Below the pieces are notes generated by a model. That model was not told where the DNA came from. It saw nothing but the letters and a program-made list of their open reading frames with translations, and made no database searches. A program made the position numbers and the translations under genes. Shown here one piece after another: positions 29,152 to 38,731 of a DNA stretch of 64,000 bases (position 1 is its first letter; each line of letters starts with the position of its first letter). This DNA is from Paenibacillus sp. P25 (GTDB lineage Bacteria > Bacillota > Bacilli > Paenibacillales > NBRC-103111): the NCBI GenBank assembly GCA_024704175.1, contig CP085629.1, positions 3,286,001 through 3,350,000 of the forward strand. Reading direction: 5' to 3'.

Positions 29152-30189
29152 TCAGGCAAACGCCTCTTTCTCCTCCTCGGCCCGGTCGACATGCTCCACC
29201 AGCCGGTCCAGCCGACCCGTCTGATAGCCGTAATCATACATGGCCGCGGCCACGATAAAGAGGCGCAGCGCCCCGCCCCGGCTTTCACTGTAGCATTCCG
29301 TCGCTTTTCTCAGGAACAGGTCGTTGTCTTCTTCGATCGAGGCCGAATCCCAGCTTTCCGGCTTCAGCTTATCGTCGAATTTCAGCAGCACATGCTCGTG
29401 AAACTTGATCAGCTTCTCCAGATGGCGGTCGTAAGTCTCGTCGATCTCCGGCGTGCGGTCGGCCTGAAAATAATGCTCATCAATGGCATCCAGTACTTCA
29501 TAGCCTTTTTGCAGTGTATACAGCATCTGCTTGGAGACGATAATGTGCCGGGTCTCACGGTATTTGGCCCGTTTGAGCTTCTTCAGCTCCTCCTCCAGCA
29601 GCCTTGTATTTGTCGGATAGCGAGCGCAGCGCGTCCTGCAGCGAGTGCTTCTGCTCGCGGAACACCTTTTCCTTCATTTCATCGGAAACGGCCGTCCGCA
29701 GCAGCAAGGACAGCTGACCGAACACCGAATGGATCTGCTCGCGGAACTGCTCCTGCGGCTTCGGCGGCAGGAAGAAGATGTTGATCAGGAAGGCCGAGCC
29801 GATCCCGATCAAGCTGAGCAAAAACCGGTTGAGCGCAAACTGCCACTCTCCCGATGCTTCCATAACGGCGACTACCGTAACCAGGGTCAGCCCGATGGTT
29901 TCCCCATTTTGATCTTTAAACATAGCATAATGACCAGAATGCAGACGACCCCGATGGCGATCGGCTCCTTGGAGAAGAACATCCCCGCCAGCAGGGCGAT
30001 CACGGCGCCGAGCGTATTGGTTTGAACCTGTTCGAGAAAATAGCGCCATGAGCGGTAAATGGAAGGCTGCATTGCGAAAATCGCCGCCACCGCAGCGATG
30101 ACGGGAGGAGAAAAATGCAGCCATGAGCTGATATAAAGCGACAGGGTTACCGCAATCCCGGTCTTCAGCATTCGGGCTCCAAAAGCCAA
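29152..30189 (-). CDS. Aromatic acid exporter (ArAE/FUSC-like) family protein (two frameshifts)
   Basis: About 345 residues. Four or more N-terminal helices (MLKTGIAVTLSLYISSWLHF, VIAAVAAIFAMQPSIYRSW, TNTLGAVIALLAGMFFS, FLLSLIGIGSAFLINIFFL) are followed by a long cytoplasmic helical domain with LLEEELKKLKRAKYRETRH. Breaks: 29902-29905 (G4, G5 expected) and near 29605 (A3, A2 expected). The TTG start at 30189 has a well-spaced GGAGGG. It follows the DUF421 gene by 21 bases, so they are probably one operon. The substrate is unknown. Confidence 0.8.
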
Positions 30190-30210
30190 TCAGGCCCCCT
30201 CCTTCGGATG

Positions 30211-30888
30211 TTAGTATTTGGTCTGAACATGCAGCCCTTCGGTCTCCATCCATTCAGCATACAAAACATCGCCAACCCGGTCAATTCCTTTCTTCTTGAG
30301 CTCCTCGAGCAGCCAGGCTTCGTCATATCCGGCCGCCTCCAGCCGCCGGCGCTCGACCCGCCCGTTCTGGATCAGCACGACCGGGAGCGAGGAGCGTTTC
30401 TCCATCAGCCCGAGATCCGCCCGCGTTACGGCTTCGGCCGCGCATTTCTTCATCACGCTGATGCTTCCGTTCGTTTCGAAGATGGCGAAATCGACCTCGC
30501 GGATCGTAAACACGTTTTGCTCCCGGAGCAGGGTATGAAGCTGGTCGAAGTCGAGATTGTTGCGCCGCAGGGCTCGATAGTCGATTTGTCCGTTCCGGAT
30601 GATCACATCGGCCGTTCCGTTGAGCGGGCTGGCCAGGCCTGGAATCAGCTGCACGAGCTTCTCCATGGCGATCGACAGCGCGGCCCAGAGGAAGAGGGCG
30701 TAGAGCAGGTGAATGAAATGAACGTCTTTATCGTATAAGGTATTGCCCACGATTTCGCTCAGCATAAGAGAGGAGACGAAGTCAAAGGCGGTCAGCTGGG
30801 AAATCTCTTTCTTCCCGAGCAGCTTCGTAATGAGCCACAGCCCCACCAGAGCGATCGTCAGCTTCACCGTAATATAGTAAAAGTCCAT
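30211..30888 (-). CDS. DUF421 (YetF/YrbG-type) membrane protein
   Basis: Intact, 225 residues. N-terminal helices (YYITVKLTIALVGLWLITKL) with the conserved GKKEISQLTAFDFVSSLMLS and EIVGNTLYD, then the cytoplasmic DUF421 domain (NGTADVIIRNGQIDYRALRR, LREQNVFTIREVDFAIFETN, SISVMKK, SLPVVLIQNGRV). These proteins are common in sporeformers and affect spore germination or envelope properties in Bacillus; the biochemical role is not known. Upstream partner of the ArAE exporter. Confidence 0.88.
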   Translation of the reverse strand: MDFYYITVKLTIALVGLWLITKLLGKKEISQLTAFDFVSSLMLSEIVGNTLYDKDVHFIHLLYALFLWAALSIAMEKLVQLIPGLASPLNGTADVIIRNGQIDYRALRRNNLDFDQLHTLLREQNVFTIREVDFAIFETNGSISVMKKCAAEAVTRADLGLMEKRSSLPVVLIQNGRVERRRLEAAGYDEAWLLEELKKKGIDRVGDVLYAEWMETEGLHVQTKY

Positions 30889-30975
30889 GCGAACCCCTCC
30901 TTCCGAAGCTCTGTAAATTCCTTACCCCTGCCCTGGACGCCTGAACCCGCGCCCCCTCCCTCTTCCGGGCAAACA

Positions 30976-31020
30976 AAAAAGCCAGCCCTTCGGGAAGACA
31001 GCGCCTCCCAGGCGTGGCTT
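30976..31020 (-). terminator. Terminator after arsB
   Basis: Imperfect hairpin with AAGCCA/TGGCTT outer pairing and a run of six T on the minus strand, just past the end of the arsenite-exporter gene. Confidence 0.55.
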
Positions 31021-31080
31021 ATTGCATGTTTCTGTCGGTTAGAGCAATCTTGGATATCCGGTCGCCCCGGGCAACGGCGG

Positions 31081-32489
31081 TCAGGCCTGTTGGTGTCCCC
31101 GGCCCGGCTGTTTGCCGCCCGTCATGGCCGTGATGATCCAAATAACGGCGGCGATCGCCGCAGACCGCGCCCGCGATACCCAGCCACAGGCTGGCATGGG
31201 CCTCCATCCAGTAGAGCCATAAGGAAAGACCGGCAAGCGTAATAAGCAGCGTCGGAACCGTGAGAAGGACTCCGGTTTTAAAATAATATCCCCAGCCAAT
31301 CTTCACGCCCTTGCGGGACAGCACGTGCAGCCACAGCAAAGTGGCTAACGACCCGATCGGCGTCATCTTCGGACCCAGATCCGAACCGATCACGTTGGCG
31401 TAGATCAAAGCCTCGCGCACGAATCCGTGCGTATCGGTCCCCTGAACCGCCAGAGCGCCGATCAACACTGTCGGCAGGTTGTTCATCACGGAGGATAGGA
31501 CCGCCGCCAGCACCCCCATACCTCCTGCGGCGGCGGCCACCCCCGGTCCGCAAACGTTTGAATCGCGCCCCCTAAGAGATCCGTAAGCCCCTCGTTGCGA
31601 AGTCCGTAGACGACCAAATACATGCCGATCGAGAAGATCACCACGGTCCACGGGGCTTCTTTCACCAGCTTGCTCGTCTGAATGACGGGACTTCGGCGTG
31701 CGGCGAGCAGGAAGGCGGCCGCGGCCGCTCCTGCAATAACCGATACGGGAATGGCAAGCCATTCGCTTAGGAAATAAGCCGCCAGCAGGATGGCCAGAAT
31801 GATCCAGGACAGCTTAAATAAAGCCGGATCCTTGATCGCCTCGGCCGGTTCCTTCAGTTCTCCGGCGGGATAGGACTGTGGTATTTTTTTGCGGTAAAAA
31901 ACATATAAGACTCCCAGACTGGCCAGAATCGAGATCAAGCCCGGAACGATCATCCGCCCGGCGTACTCGGTAAAGCCGATCCCGAAATAATCCGCGGAAA
32001 CAATGTTCACCAGATTGCTGATCGTAAAAGGCAGCGATGCGGTGTCCGCAATAAAACCGCTCGCCATAATGAAGGGCAGCACTTGGCGCTCCTCTATCTT
32101 CAGCGCCCGGACCATCGCAAGCACAATCGGCGTCAGAATCAGGGCTGCGCCGTCGTTGGCGAACAAGGCGGAGACGGCGGCGCCCAGGAGCACAATATAG
32201 ACGAACATTCGTCTCCCAGCGCCTCGCGCCCGCCGCGCCATATGCAGGGCGGCCCACTCGAAGAAACCGATCTCGTCGAGTACCAAAGAAATGAAGATGA
32301 TGCCCACAAAAGCCAAAGTGGCGTTCCATACGATTCCCGTAACGGTTCCGACATCCCCGAAGCTAACAATGCCGAATCCCAAGGCCAGCACGGCTCCCCG
32401 GATGCCGACCAGCCGATGCTCAGCCCTTTCGGTCGCCAGATGACGAACGTTAGGGTCAGGATAAAAATCAATATCGCAAGCCATGCCAT
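31081..32489 (-). CDS. arsB: ArsB-type arsenite efflux permease (three frameshifts)
   Basis: About 468 residues, many helices. Characteristic ArsB stretches: [113 protein letters not shown]. Breaks at 32396-32399 (G4, G5 expected, within WSASGGAVLA), 31540-31544 (G5, G6 expected) and near 31160. The ATG at 32489 lies ten bases after GGAGG. Exports arsenite or antimonite; no arsR or arsC is adjacent, which is unusual. The end at 31081 is the stop of the corrected frame ([12 protein letters not shown]). Confidence 0.88.
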
Positions 32490-32632
32490 CGGTTCATAAC
32501 CTCCATGTAATGCACGAATGCCCCCACCAATATATAATGTTTCAATTGGATAAGCAATCGTTTATTTAGAACTTATGAATAGGAATGATGCTCCCGATCA
32601 AAAATAGGAAATAACCGGAAGGAGGCAGACCG

Positions 32633-32911
32633 ATGGGCGAACATGACTTGAATCATTTGATCAAGGATTTGATTAATAGGAATAAAGGGATTCTCACGGA
32701 GGAAGATTTCTCGGAATGCACCAAAGCCGTGACCGATTTCGCCGAAATCATCGAGAATATGGAGGCCATACAGACCAAGTTCAGAAGAAAATTAACCGAA
32801 GTGGCCGAGAATCATCCCCACGATAAAGAAAGAATCATTTATCTCCAAGGACTCGTGGACGGTATCCACCTGGTCGTAGGACCGCTCAAGAACTTCAAGG
32901 GCGGAAGATAA
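32633..32911 (+). CDS. Small hypothetical helical protein
   Basis: Intact, 92 residues, with a strong GGAGG site. Charged and helical throughout (HLIKDLINRNKGILTEEDFS, AVTDFAEIIENMEAIQTKFR, KERIIYLQGLVDGIHLVVG). No membrane segment or known motif. Flanked by a bidirectional terminator at 32930 and divergent from arsB. Function unknown. Confidence 0.65.
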   Translation: MGEHDLNHLIKDLINRNKGILTEEDFSECTKAVTDFAEIIENMEAIQTKFRRKLTEVAENHPHDKERIIYLQGLVDGIHLVVGPLKNFKGGR

Positions 32912-32929
32912 TGTACGGACCAAATAAAA

Positions 32930-32964
32930 GAAAGCTTAACGGCGCCGGTCCGTTAAGCTTTCGA
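32930..32964. terminator. Bidirectional terminator
   Basis: GAAAGCTTAACGG/CCGTTAAGCTTTC stem, 13 perfect pairs, loop CGCCGGT, between the small gene and the converging multicopper oxidase gene. Confidence 0.85.
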
Positions 32965-32986
32965 GTGTGAAGCAAGGTGCAGAGCA

Positions 32987-35092
32987 TTATTCCGGATGAT
33001 TCCGCGTTTCGCTCCCCACGGCAAACGGGGTGGTCACTCCCTCATACATCAAGTGCATCGTCATTCCGGCCTTGGCGTGTGTCAAGTTATGGCAGTGATC
33101 CATCCAGATCCCCGGGTTATCCGACCGGAACGCCACTTCATACGTATCCCCGGCCGTACATCCAGCGTATCTGACCACCACGTTCCCGTCACCGGCTCGC
33201 CGTTATGCGTCAGCACCAGCATATGATGGCCGTGAAGATGCATCGGATGATCGACGGCGCCGCGGTTGACAATGGTCGTCTTCACCAGCTCTCCTTGGCG
33301 GACCACAAACATGGGCGTATTCGGAAATACGGCTCCGTTTATGGTGTATAACATCTGAAACTCCCCGTTGAAGAAGCCGAGTCTGTTATCCAGGACCATA
33401 GTGAATTGTCTGTCGAAGCGGCTTTCTCTATTAAAAGGCGTCTGCGCCGGGCTTCCATAGCGGGCGGGGTCGAATGGAGTCCATGCCGCAGTCTTCAGAT
33501 CGGGTACATCCCCTTTGCCGTCCGGGCTCATGAACAGGCCGAGTGATTTTTTGCTCCCGATGCCCAGATAAACCGGCGAATCCGGCATGATAAAGGTGAC
33601 GTCGTAACGCCCGCCGGTTGTCAGCTCCAGCTGCGTGTTCTTCAAATCGCCGGGCTCATGTAATTCGGTCCCGTCGATAGCGGCTACCTGGAAGGCGGTG
33701 CCGGTCAGGCCGTACGTTTGCCGGACCCAATCATCCGTATTCACCAGCCGCGACCGGACCGGCGTTCCTGGCGGGATGCTCATCCGCTCGAGCTGATCGG
33801 AGGAGCCGGCGGCGAGCGTGTCATCCCAGTTATGGGTCATCACCGTAATATCCTTGACCCTCGGATCGGTGCCCTCTCTCGGTTCGACGATCAGCGAGCC
33901 GAACAGTCCTTTCTCTACCGCTTCTTTGGACGTTTGATGCGAATGGTACCAGAACGTGCCCGTCTGCTTCGCGACAAAACGGTACGTATACATTTCGCCC
34001 GGCATCACGGCATCCTGTGTCACGCCGGCCACACCGTCCTCGGCATTCGGCACGTCGAGCCCATGCCAATGAACGGTTACGCCGGCATCTATATCCTTGT
34101 TGATCAGCGTCACCTCGACGAGCTCCCCTTCCTTCATCCGCAGCTCCGGTCCGGGAATTTGGCCGTTATACGTCCAGGCGTCTACGGTTTTGCCCGAGCT
34201 GAGACGGACGGTTCGTTTCTCTGCCGTCAGCGTAAATTTCCGGTCGGGCGTGCCGGTGCGGGAATAGGTCAGCTCCGTAACGGAAACCGCCGGTGCGGCG
34301 GATGCCGCCATATTCGCATGGCTGCCCGCCGGATGATGGGCCGCCTCGTGAACAGCGACGACGCCTCCGCCATAATCCGGTGTCCCGGATGCCATGTCCA
34401 CGCGTGCGGGCAGCCGGCTCATTTGCATGGCCAACGAAAACCATCCTCCGGCCGTGAGGGCCGCCAGCGTCATTATACTCAAGCTGAACAGCGGCGCCTT
34501 CCACGGGCGGTAACGGACAACCGCTTCGGGCCGGCCGGCCGCGTCCTTCCGGTCGCTGTGCCTCCCCACAGTCCGATGACCGCAAGCAGGAAGAGAAGCA
34601 GACGGTATGCCGTCGGTCCACCGGAACGGGACGGGAGGCGTCCAAGCGAAGTAGAAAGCCGTGAGGGCCGCCAGCGCCGACGCCTGGAACGGAACGACCA
34701 GGCCGGGATCCGCGGCAAGCGCCCGCATGTGCGGCGGCTGGCGGCTGATCCTCCGGCTCCGGCTTCGTTTCTTTGCGCAGCCGAAGCAGCTTAGGAATGG
34801 ACAGCAGCAGCACGGACAGCACCGGAACGGCGATCAGCGGCCCATGGAGATAAGCCCTGTCCTGCCAGATGACCGGATCGAACGAACGGATCATCAGCGC
34901 CATCACCGTCATCACGGCCGCAGCGGTAACTGCAAGGAATCCCGCCCAGAAGAGCCGCTTGCCCGCCTTGCGGTACAGCATGGCCCCGGACGGGCTGTAG
35001 ACGAGCCGCGAAGCTTTGCTTCCGGCGATCCAGGAAATCATAATCAAAAGCAGCAGGCCTGCGAGCTCTGCCAGCACGAAAGCTAAGTACAC
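32987..35092 (-). CDS. Membrane-anchored multicopper oxidase (at least four frameshifts)
   Basis: About 700 residues. The GTG at 35092 (MYLAFVLAELAG) sits after AAGGGG. Five or so N-terminal helices (AELAGLLLLIMISWI, FWAGFLAVTAAAVMTVMALM, LIAVPVLSVLLLSIPKLLRL and others) lead to three cupredoxin domains. All four copper motifs are present: HWHGLDVPN, FWYHSHQTS, HPMHLHGHH, and DHCHNLTHAKAGM with its T1 Cys, His and Met. Breaks lie near 34748, 34617, 34564-34567 (G4, G5 expected) and 33165. The middle pair is compensating and hides the helix RLLLFLLAVIGLW. A laccase/CopA-like oxidase of the outer membrane face, probably for Cu(I) or Mn(II) or phenolics. Confidence 0.85.
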
Positions 35093-35220
35093 CTGAGATC
35101 CCCTTCGGTTTTGGAACTTCCGGTACTCATTGTACCTTCGGAGCCGAACGGCCAAAACCGCCCCGGGAAGGGACTCAAGCTGGACTTAAGACGGGGACGC
35201 AGGCTGGACCGGACGTTGGA

Positions 35221-35259
35221 AAAAAGCATAGAAACCGCGGATCCGCGGTTTCTATGCCT
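35221..35259 (-). terminator. Terminator of the binding-protein gene at 35274
   Basis: A perfect 32-base palindrome (GCATAGAAACCGCGGA and its complement) with six T following on the minus strand. Confidence 0.9.
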
Positions 35260-35273
35260 GCCCGGCAAACCTC

Positions 35274-36587
35274 TTATTTTTTCGCTTTCGCATCGCTTAC
35301 CGCTTTATTCGCCGCCTCTTCGATGCTTCGGAACAGCGTGTTCAGATCCGCAGCGCCGAGAGCCGCCGTTTGGACGCCGTCCTCGTAAGGCTTTTGGGCG
35401 TCGGGTTCATACATCGACCTGGCGGGAATCGGCGCATATTGATTGAAGAAAACCGCGCTTAGATTTTTGTCCTTATACTTGCTGTCCTGGCCGAACTGCT
35501 TCTTGATCGCCTCATCCTTCAGCGCCGTCATGGTGCCGCCGCGGGCCTGCTTCGTCTGGTATTCCGCGCTTGTCAAATATTTGATGACCTCCATCGCTTC
35601 GTCCTTATGCTTGCTTTGAGCCGTTACCCCCCAATAGAACGGATAAGCCTGGGAGCCCACCCCCGGCGCTCCTTGAACGTCGGCAGACGAAGCGATATCC
35701 CAGTTCATCCCTTCCGAGCCCCCACCAGCCCAGTCCAGATCGGACAAATAGGCGATCATGGCCAGGTTCCGGTCCTTCAGGAACGGATCCTTATAGGGAA
35801 GCTTGCCGTTCAGAGAGTCGGTCATCGCCTTTCTGAAGCCTGCGTCATCGGAAGGCTGGATGAAGCAGGTCTGATAGAGCCGCTTCCATTTTTCGTTCGT
35901 GTTGATCGTGGCTTTGTCCGTCTTGGGGTCAAGGAACGTCAGCGAGAAGGGGTTCGCTCTGAGCAAATGCGAGGTGGACGCGGCGAAGCCCAAATACTGT
36001 TTTCCGCCCTCGCTTCGGGTCAGCTTCTTGGCCAGTGCATTCAGCTCATCCCAGGTCATGCCGTTCGTCGGATAAGCCACCCCGAATTTATCGAAGATAT
36101 CTTTGTTGTAAAATAAAATCAGGTTCGTACTCCATACCGGGAGACCGTAAATTCCGTTTCCCGACATCGCCTTGGCATAATCGAGCATCGTTGGATCGAA
36201 GGCGCCCAGATCGACGTTATGCTTTTTGATCAGGTCCGTCATATCAAAGCCCAGCTGATAGGTAGAGACGGTTTGAAAAAAGTTGACGCTCTCGTAATAA
36301 ATATCGATCGTTTGCCCCGCCGCTACCAGCTCGTTGATGTTCGTCCCGGTGCCCTTCTTGATGTATTTGATCTTGATGTTCGGAAACCGCTGCTCGATCG
36401 GATCGGAGAATTTCGCTTTGACTTCAGCCTCCGAGGTTGCGGCGGTGGAGTACAGCACGAGTTCCACCGGTTCTTTGCCGGCGGACGGCTGCGATTCCGT
36501 ACCCGCAGCGGACTCCTGCCCGTTGCTGCATGCCGACGTCAGAAGCATGATGGTCGCCGATGAATAAATGAAGCTCTTTTTTAACAT
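35274..36587 (-). CDS. ABC transporter substrate-binding lipoprotein, no adjacent permeases
   Basis: Intact, 437 residues. Lipobox LLTSAC (MLKKSFIYSSATIM before it). Family 1 binding protein: LVLYSTAATSEAEVKAKFSD, GNGIYGLPVWSTNLILFYNK, GMTWDELNALAKKLTRSEGG, and tail NLSAVFFNQYAPIPARSMYE. Its length and tail closely parallel the protein at 22739-24067, so the two are paralogues. No permease or ATPase gene is adjacent. A partial cre-like site lies upstream at 36631. It has its own terminator and so is monocistronic. Confidence 0.88.
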   Translation of the reverse strand: MLKKSFIYSSATIMLLTSACSNGQESAAGTESQPSAGKEPVELVLYSTAATSEAEVKAKFSDPIEQRFPNIKIKYIKKGTGTNINELVAAGQTIDIYYESVNFFQTVSTYQLGFDMTDLIKKHNVDLGAFDPTMLDYAKAMSGNGIYGLPVWSTNLILFYNKDIFDKFGVAYPTNGMTWDELNALAKKLTRSEGGKQYLGFAASTSHLLRANPFSLTFLDPKTDKATINTNEKWKRLYQTCFIQPSDDAGFRKAMTDSLNGKLPYKDPFLKDRNLAMIAYLSDLDWAGGGSEGMNWDIASSADVQGAPGVGSQAYPFYWGVTAQSKHKDEAMEVIKYLTSAEYQTKQARGGTMTALKDEAIKKQFGQDSKYKDKNLSAVFFNQYAPIPARSMYEPDAQKPYEDGVQTAALGAADLNTLFRSIEEAANKAVSDAKAKK

Positions 36588-36630
36588 GAACGGCCCCCCG
36601 TTATAGTGAATTGGCGTAGAAGTTTTATGA

Positions 36631-36644
36631 AGTAAGCGCTTTCT
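36631..36644. promoter_or_regulatory. Partial cre-like site upstream of binding-protein gene
   Basis: AGTAAGCGCTTTCT has the AANCGNTTNC core and 12 of 14 consensus positions (both terminal bases differ). It lies 44 bases upstream of the start codon. Confidence 0.4.
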
Positions 36645-36764
36645 TTAACAGTAGCATAATTCTTTAAGCGAATCTTTGCGGTATTTTGTTCAAAACGGCT
36701 CCATTCTTGCAAAAATATGCTTTTTTCGTTCAAGGGCGGATCTTCGTGCCCCGCAAAAAATCCT

Positions 36765-36787
36765 GCCCCGTCGCGGGACAGGATTTC
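36765..36787 (-). terminator. Terminator of the CotH kinase gene
   Basis: AATCCTG..CCCG/GGG..CAGGATT hairpin followed by A-rich sequence on +, i.e. T run on the minus strand, within 10 bases of the stop codon at 36793. Confidence 0.7.
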
Positions 36788-36792
36788 AAGCC

Positions 36793-37848
36793 TTAAAGCT
36801 TCTCCATTTCTTTTAAAAGGACCCTTCTCCGCCCCTGGATGTAATTTAGCATAAGGCGGGGCTCCCGGCTGTACACCGAGGAAGGCCAACGGCGGGTCCG
36901 GTCCGTTCGCAGCGCGGGAGCGATGCCGGAATACATTTGGCGGATGACCGGCTCGAGGCGTTTTACCGTGAAGGCCTGGTTTAGTATCGCTTGAAGGATC
37001 GCCTTGTATTTTTTTCGTACCGAAGGGTAATAGAGAAGCTTCTTCGTCAACAAATTGTAGCCGGTAACGGGAACCGGGTCGCCGCCGCTGAGCCTTCCGT
37101 AGCTGTCCCTTCCCCACGTCCCCTCGTAATCCCAGGGAATGATCAAATATTTGTTCCGCCGCTTATGGCGGTATAACGCATAGTTCTGGTTGAAGCCGTC
37201 ATAATTTCCGGTCAAAACCGCCCCGGCCAGCCAGCGCAAATAATTATCGAGATCGAGCCGCCGCATCAGATATGGATATAAATCCGCCGGCTTCATGGTA
37301 TGGAGGCGGGATATGAACTGCGTCAGCGCCAGCCGGTCCCTGCTGCCTCCGATCATGAGCTTGTAACCGTCGAACAGCGAGGCCTTCCGCTTTCTCGTCT
37401 CCGGGCTGATGAGCCCGAAATTGGCATCGTCATTCGTTGCGTAGACCAGAGATTGGACGGGAATGTTCCGCCTTCCGAAGAAATAGCGGTCCACCGCCTC
37501 GATCTCCAGATACAGCCCGGCGCTCTTCCCGTTGATCTTCAGGATGCAGTGCCGCGTCTTGGGACTTGGAACGCCGATCATCTCGAAAAATCGGAAGGAC
37601 AGCGCATTGCGCATCATCGAAGGGTCGTCGTACTCTGCGTTGAAGTGAACGGTTTTGCCTTTCCGTACGATTTCATACGATTTCTTCTTGTATTCCCGGG
37701 TGTGTCCGCCCCGGTAGCGCACCTTGACCGGCTCCCGAACGCCGCCCGATACATAATAGGCGTCTACGAATTGATCGGTCCACAGATTCTTATTCAATAA
37801 ACGCCGCTGGCGTTCAGAGATTACGAGATGCCGTACAGGGAGCTCCAC
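36793..37848 (-). CDS. cotH: CotH-like spore coat protein kinase
   Basis: Intact, 351 residues. CotH kinase features: VKVRYRGGHTREYKKKSYEI (substrate loop), DDPSMMRNALSFRFFEMIG, CILKINGKSAGLYLEIEAVD, FDGYKLMIGGSRDRLAL, and the metal-binding DYEGTWGR after NYDGFNQNYALYRHKRRNKY. In Bacillus subtilis CotH phosphorylates coat proteins and organises the outer coat. A GTG start at 37848 follows GGAAGG. The next gene upstream on the same strand is the (GTR)n collagen-like gene, consistent with a spore-surface role. The symbol is by family resemblance. Confidence 0.85.
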   Translation of the reverse strand: MELPVRHLVISERQRRLLNKNLWTDQFVDAYYVSGGVREPVKVRYRGGHTREYKKKSYEIVRKGKTVHFNAEYDDPSMMRNALSFRFFEMIGVPSPKTRHCILKINGKSAGLYLEIEAVDRYFFGRRNIPVQSLVYATNDDANFGLISPETRKRKASLFDGYKLMIGGSRDRLALTQFISRLHTMKPADLYPYLMRRLDLDNYLRWLAGAVLTGNYDGFNQNYALYRHKRRNKYLIIPWDYEGTWGRDSYGRLSGGDPVPVTGYNLLTKKLLYYPSVRKKYKAILQAILNQAFTVKRLEPVIRQMYSGIAPALRTDRTRRWPSSVYSREPRLMLNYIQGRRRVLLKEMEKL

Positions 37849-37992
37849 CGGGCATTCACCTTCCCAACGAATGTAAGAAAAGCTATTGATCGAAGCCCTT
37901 TCGATAGCCAGACCGCTTTTAGATGAAGTTTTTCTTGGTATCGAAAGCCGCGCTTCGCTTTATTAGCAAATTTAAACTTTCTAAAGCGTTAA

Positions 37993-38022
37993 AAAAGCCT
38001 ATCCATGAGATAGGCTTACGTT
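37993..38022 (-). terminator. Terminator downstream of the collagen-like gene
   Basis: AAGCCTAT/ATAGGCTT stem with six T on the minus strand. It lies about 115 bases past the in-frame stop at 38134, leaving room for a C-terminal tail in another frame. Confidence 0.8.
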
Positions 38023-38133
38023 GAAATAATTTATGCGATGCAGGCTGGGGGAGGCACGGCAAACGCACAATTCCGCAATATCCATTTTTCTTGCCGGGGA
38101 AAATCCGGACCAGCATCCGCACTTGCAGCGGGT

Positions 38134-38535
38134 TTAGCGGGTACTGCGAGTGCCGCGGTCGCCGCGAGCTCCGCGAGTTCCACGGGTCCCACGAGTGCCG
38201 CGAGTGCCACGAGTGCCACGAGTGCCGCGAGTGCCGCGAGTTCCACGAGTGCCGCGAGTTCCACGAGTGCCGCTAGTACCGCGAGTGCCGCGAGTTCCAC
38301 GAGTGCCGCGAGTTCCACGAGTGCCGCGAGTTCCACGAGTTCCGCGAGTGCCGCGAGTGCCGCGGGTTCCGCGAGTGCCGCGAGTGCCGCGAGTTCCACG
38401 AGTGCCGCGAGTTCCGCGGGTGCCGCGTTTTCCGCGAGAGCCGCCGGACTCGCGGCCGCCGCGAGAACCGGGACCGGGGGCGCTGATGTGGGCTTCCTCT
38501 TCAACAGTCCATTCGCCAAGGCTTTCATTTTGCAT
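38134..38535 (-). CDS. Collagen-like (Gly-Thr-Arg)n protein
   Basis: 133 residues as written. The ATG at 38535 ([16 protein letters not shown]) has an excellent AAGGAGG site. A short N-terminal region leads to about 28 Gly-X-Y triplets, nearly all Gly-Thr-Arg, ending [12 protein letters not shown]. Base changes between the nine-base units fall mainly at third positions of the GTR frame (GGA/GGC, CGC/CGT), which marks it as the translated frame. No cysteine tail is read in frame; if a base is miscalled after the repeat, the gene would continue to a tail ending NCAFAVPPPACIA near 38036. Such proteins usually decorate the spore surface or exosporium. Next to cotH. Confidence 0.75.
   Translation of the reverse strand: MQNESLGEWTVEEEAHISAPGPGSRGGRESGGSRGKRGTRGTRGTRGTRGTRGTRGTRGTRGTRGTRGTRGTRGTRGTRGTRGTRGTSGTRGTRGTRGTRGTRGTRGTRGTRGTRGTRGTRGARGDRGTRSTR
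38150..38440. repeat. Nine-base tandem repeat array encoding Gly-Thr-Arg
   Basis: About 30 units of GGMACTCGY on the minus strand. The array is open in several frames on both strands, which creates long spurious reading frames rich in Ala-Ser, Pro-Arg-Val or Ala-Leu. Confidence 0.85.
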
Positions 38536-38731
38536 AACTGAGTCACCTCCTTGGACTTAATTAATATAGAATATGAATCTGGGATTGGATTTGATAGGGA
38601 TAGATTCTATATTTTATAAAAATGGTCGATTGATAGAGAGGTATAATCATCTGAGGGACATGTGCAGATCCAGGGAAGTAAATGAAAGAAAAAAGGCCGC
38701 CGCAGCAACCTTACCATCGATCCGTAAGGAT

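Noticed and set aside
28276..29784. A 502-residue open frame on the plus strand
   Set aside because: It is antisense to the stalk-domain and ArAE genes, which have clear family motifs. Its sequence has no recognisable domain and is explained by GC-rich codon bias.
38038..38560. Ala/Ser-, Pro/Arg/Val- and Ala/Leu/Glu-repeat proteins in other frames of the tandem array
   Set aside because: Base differences between units change amino acids in those frames but are mostly silent in the Gly-Thr-Arg frame, which also has the best ribosome-binding site.
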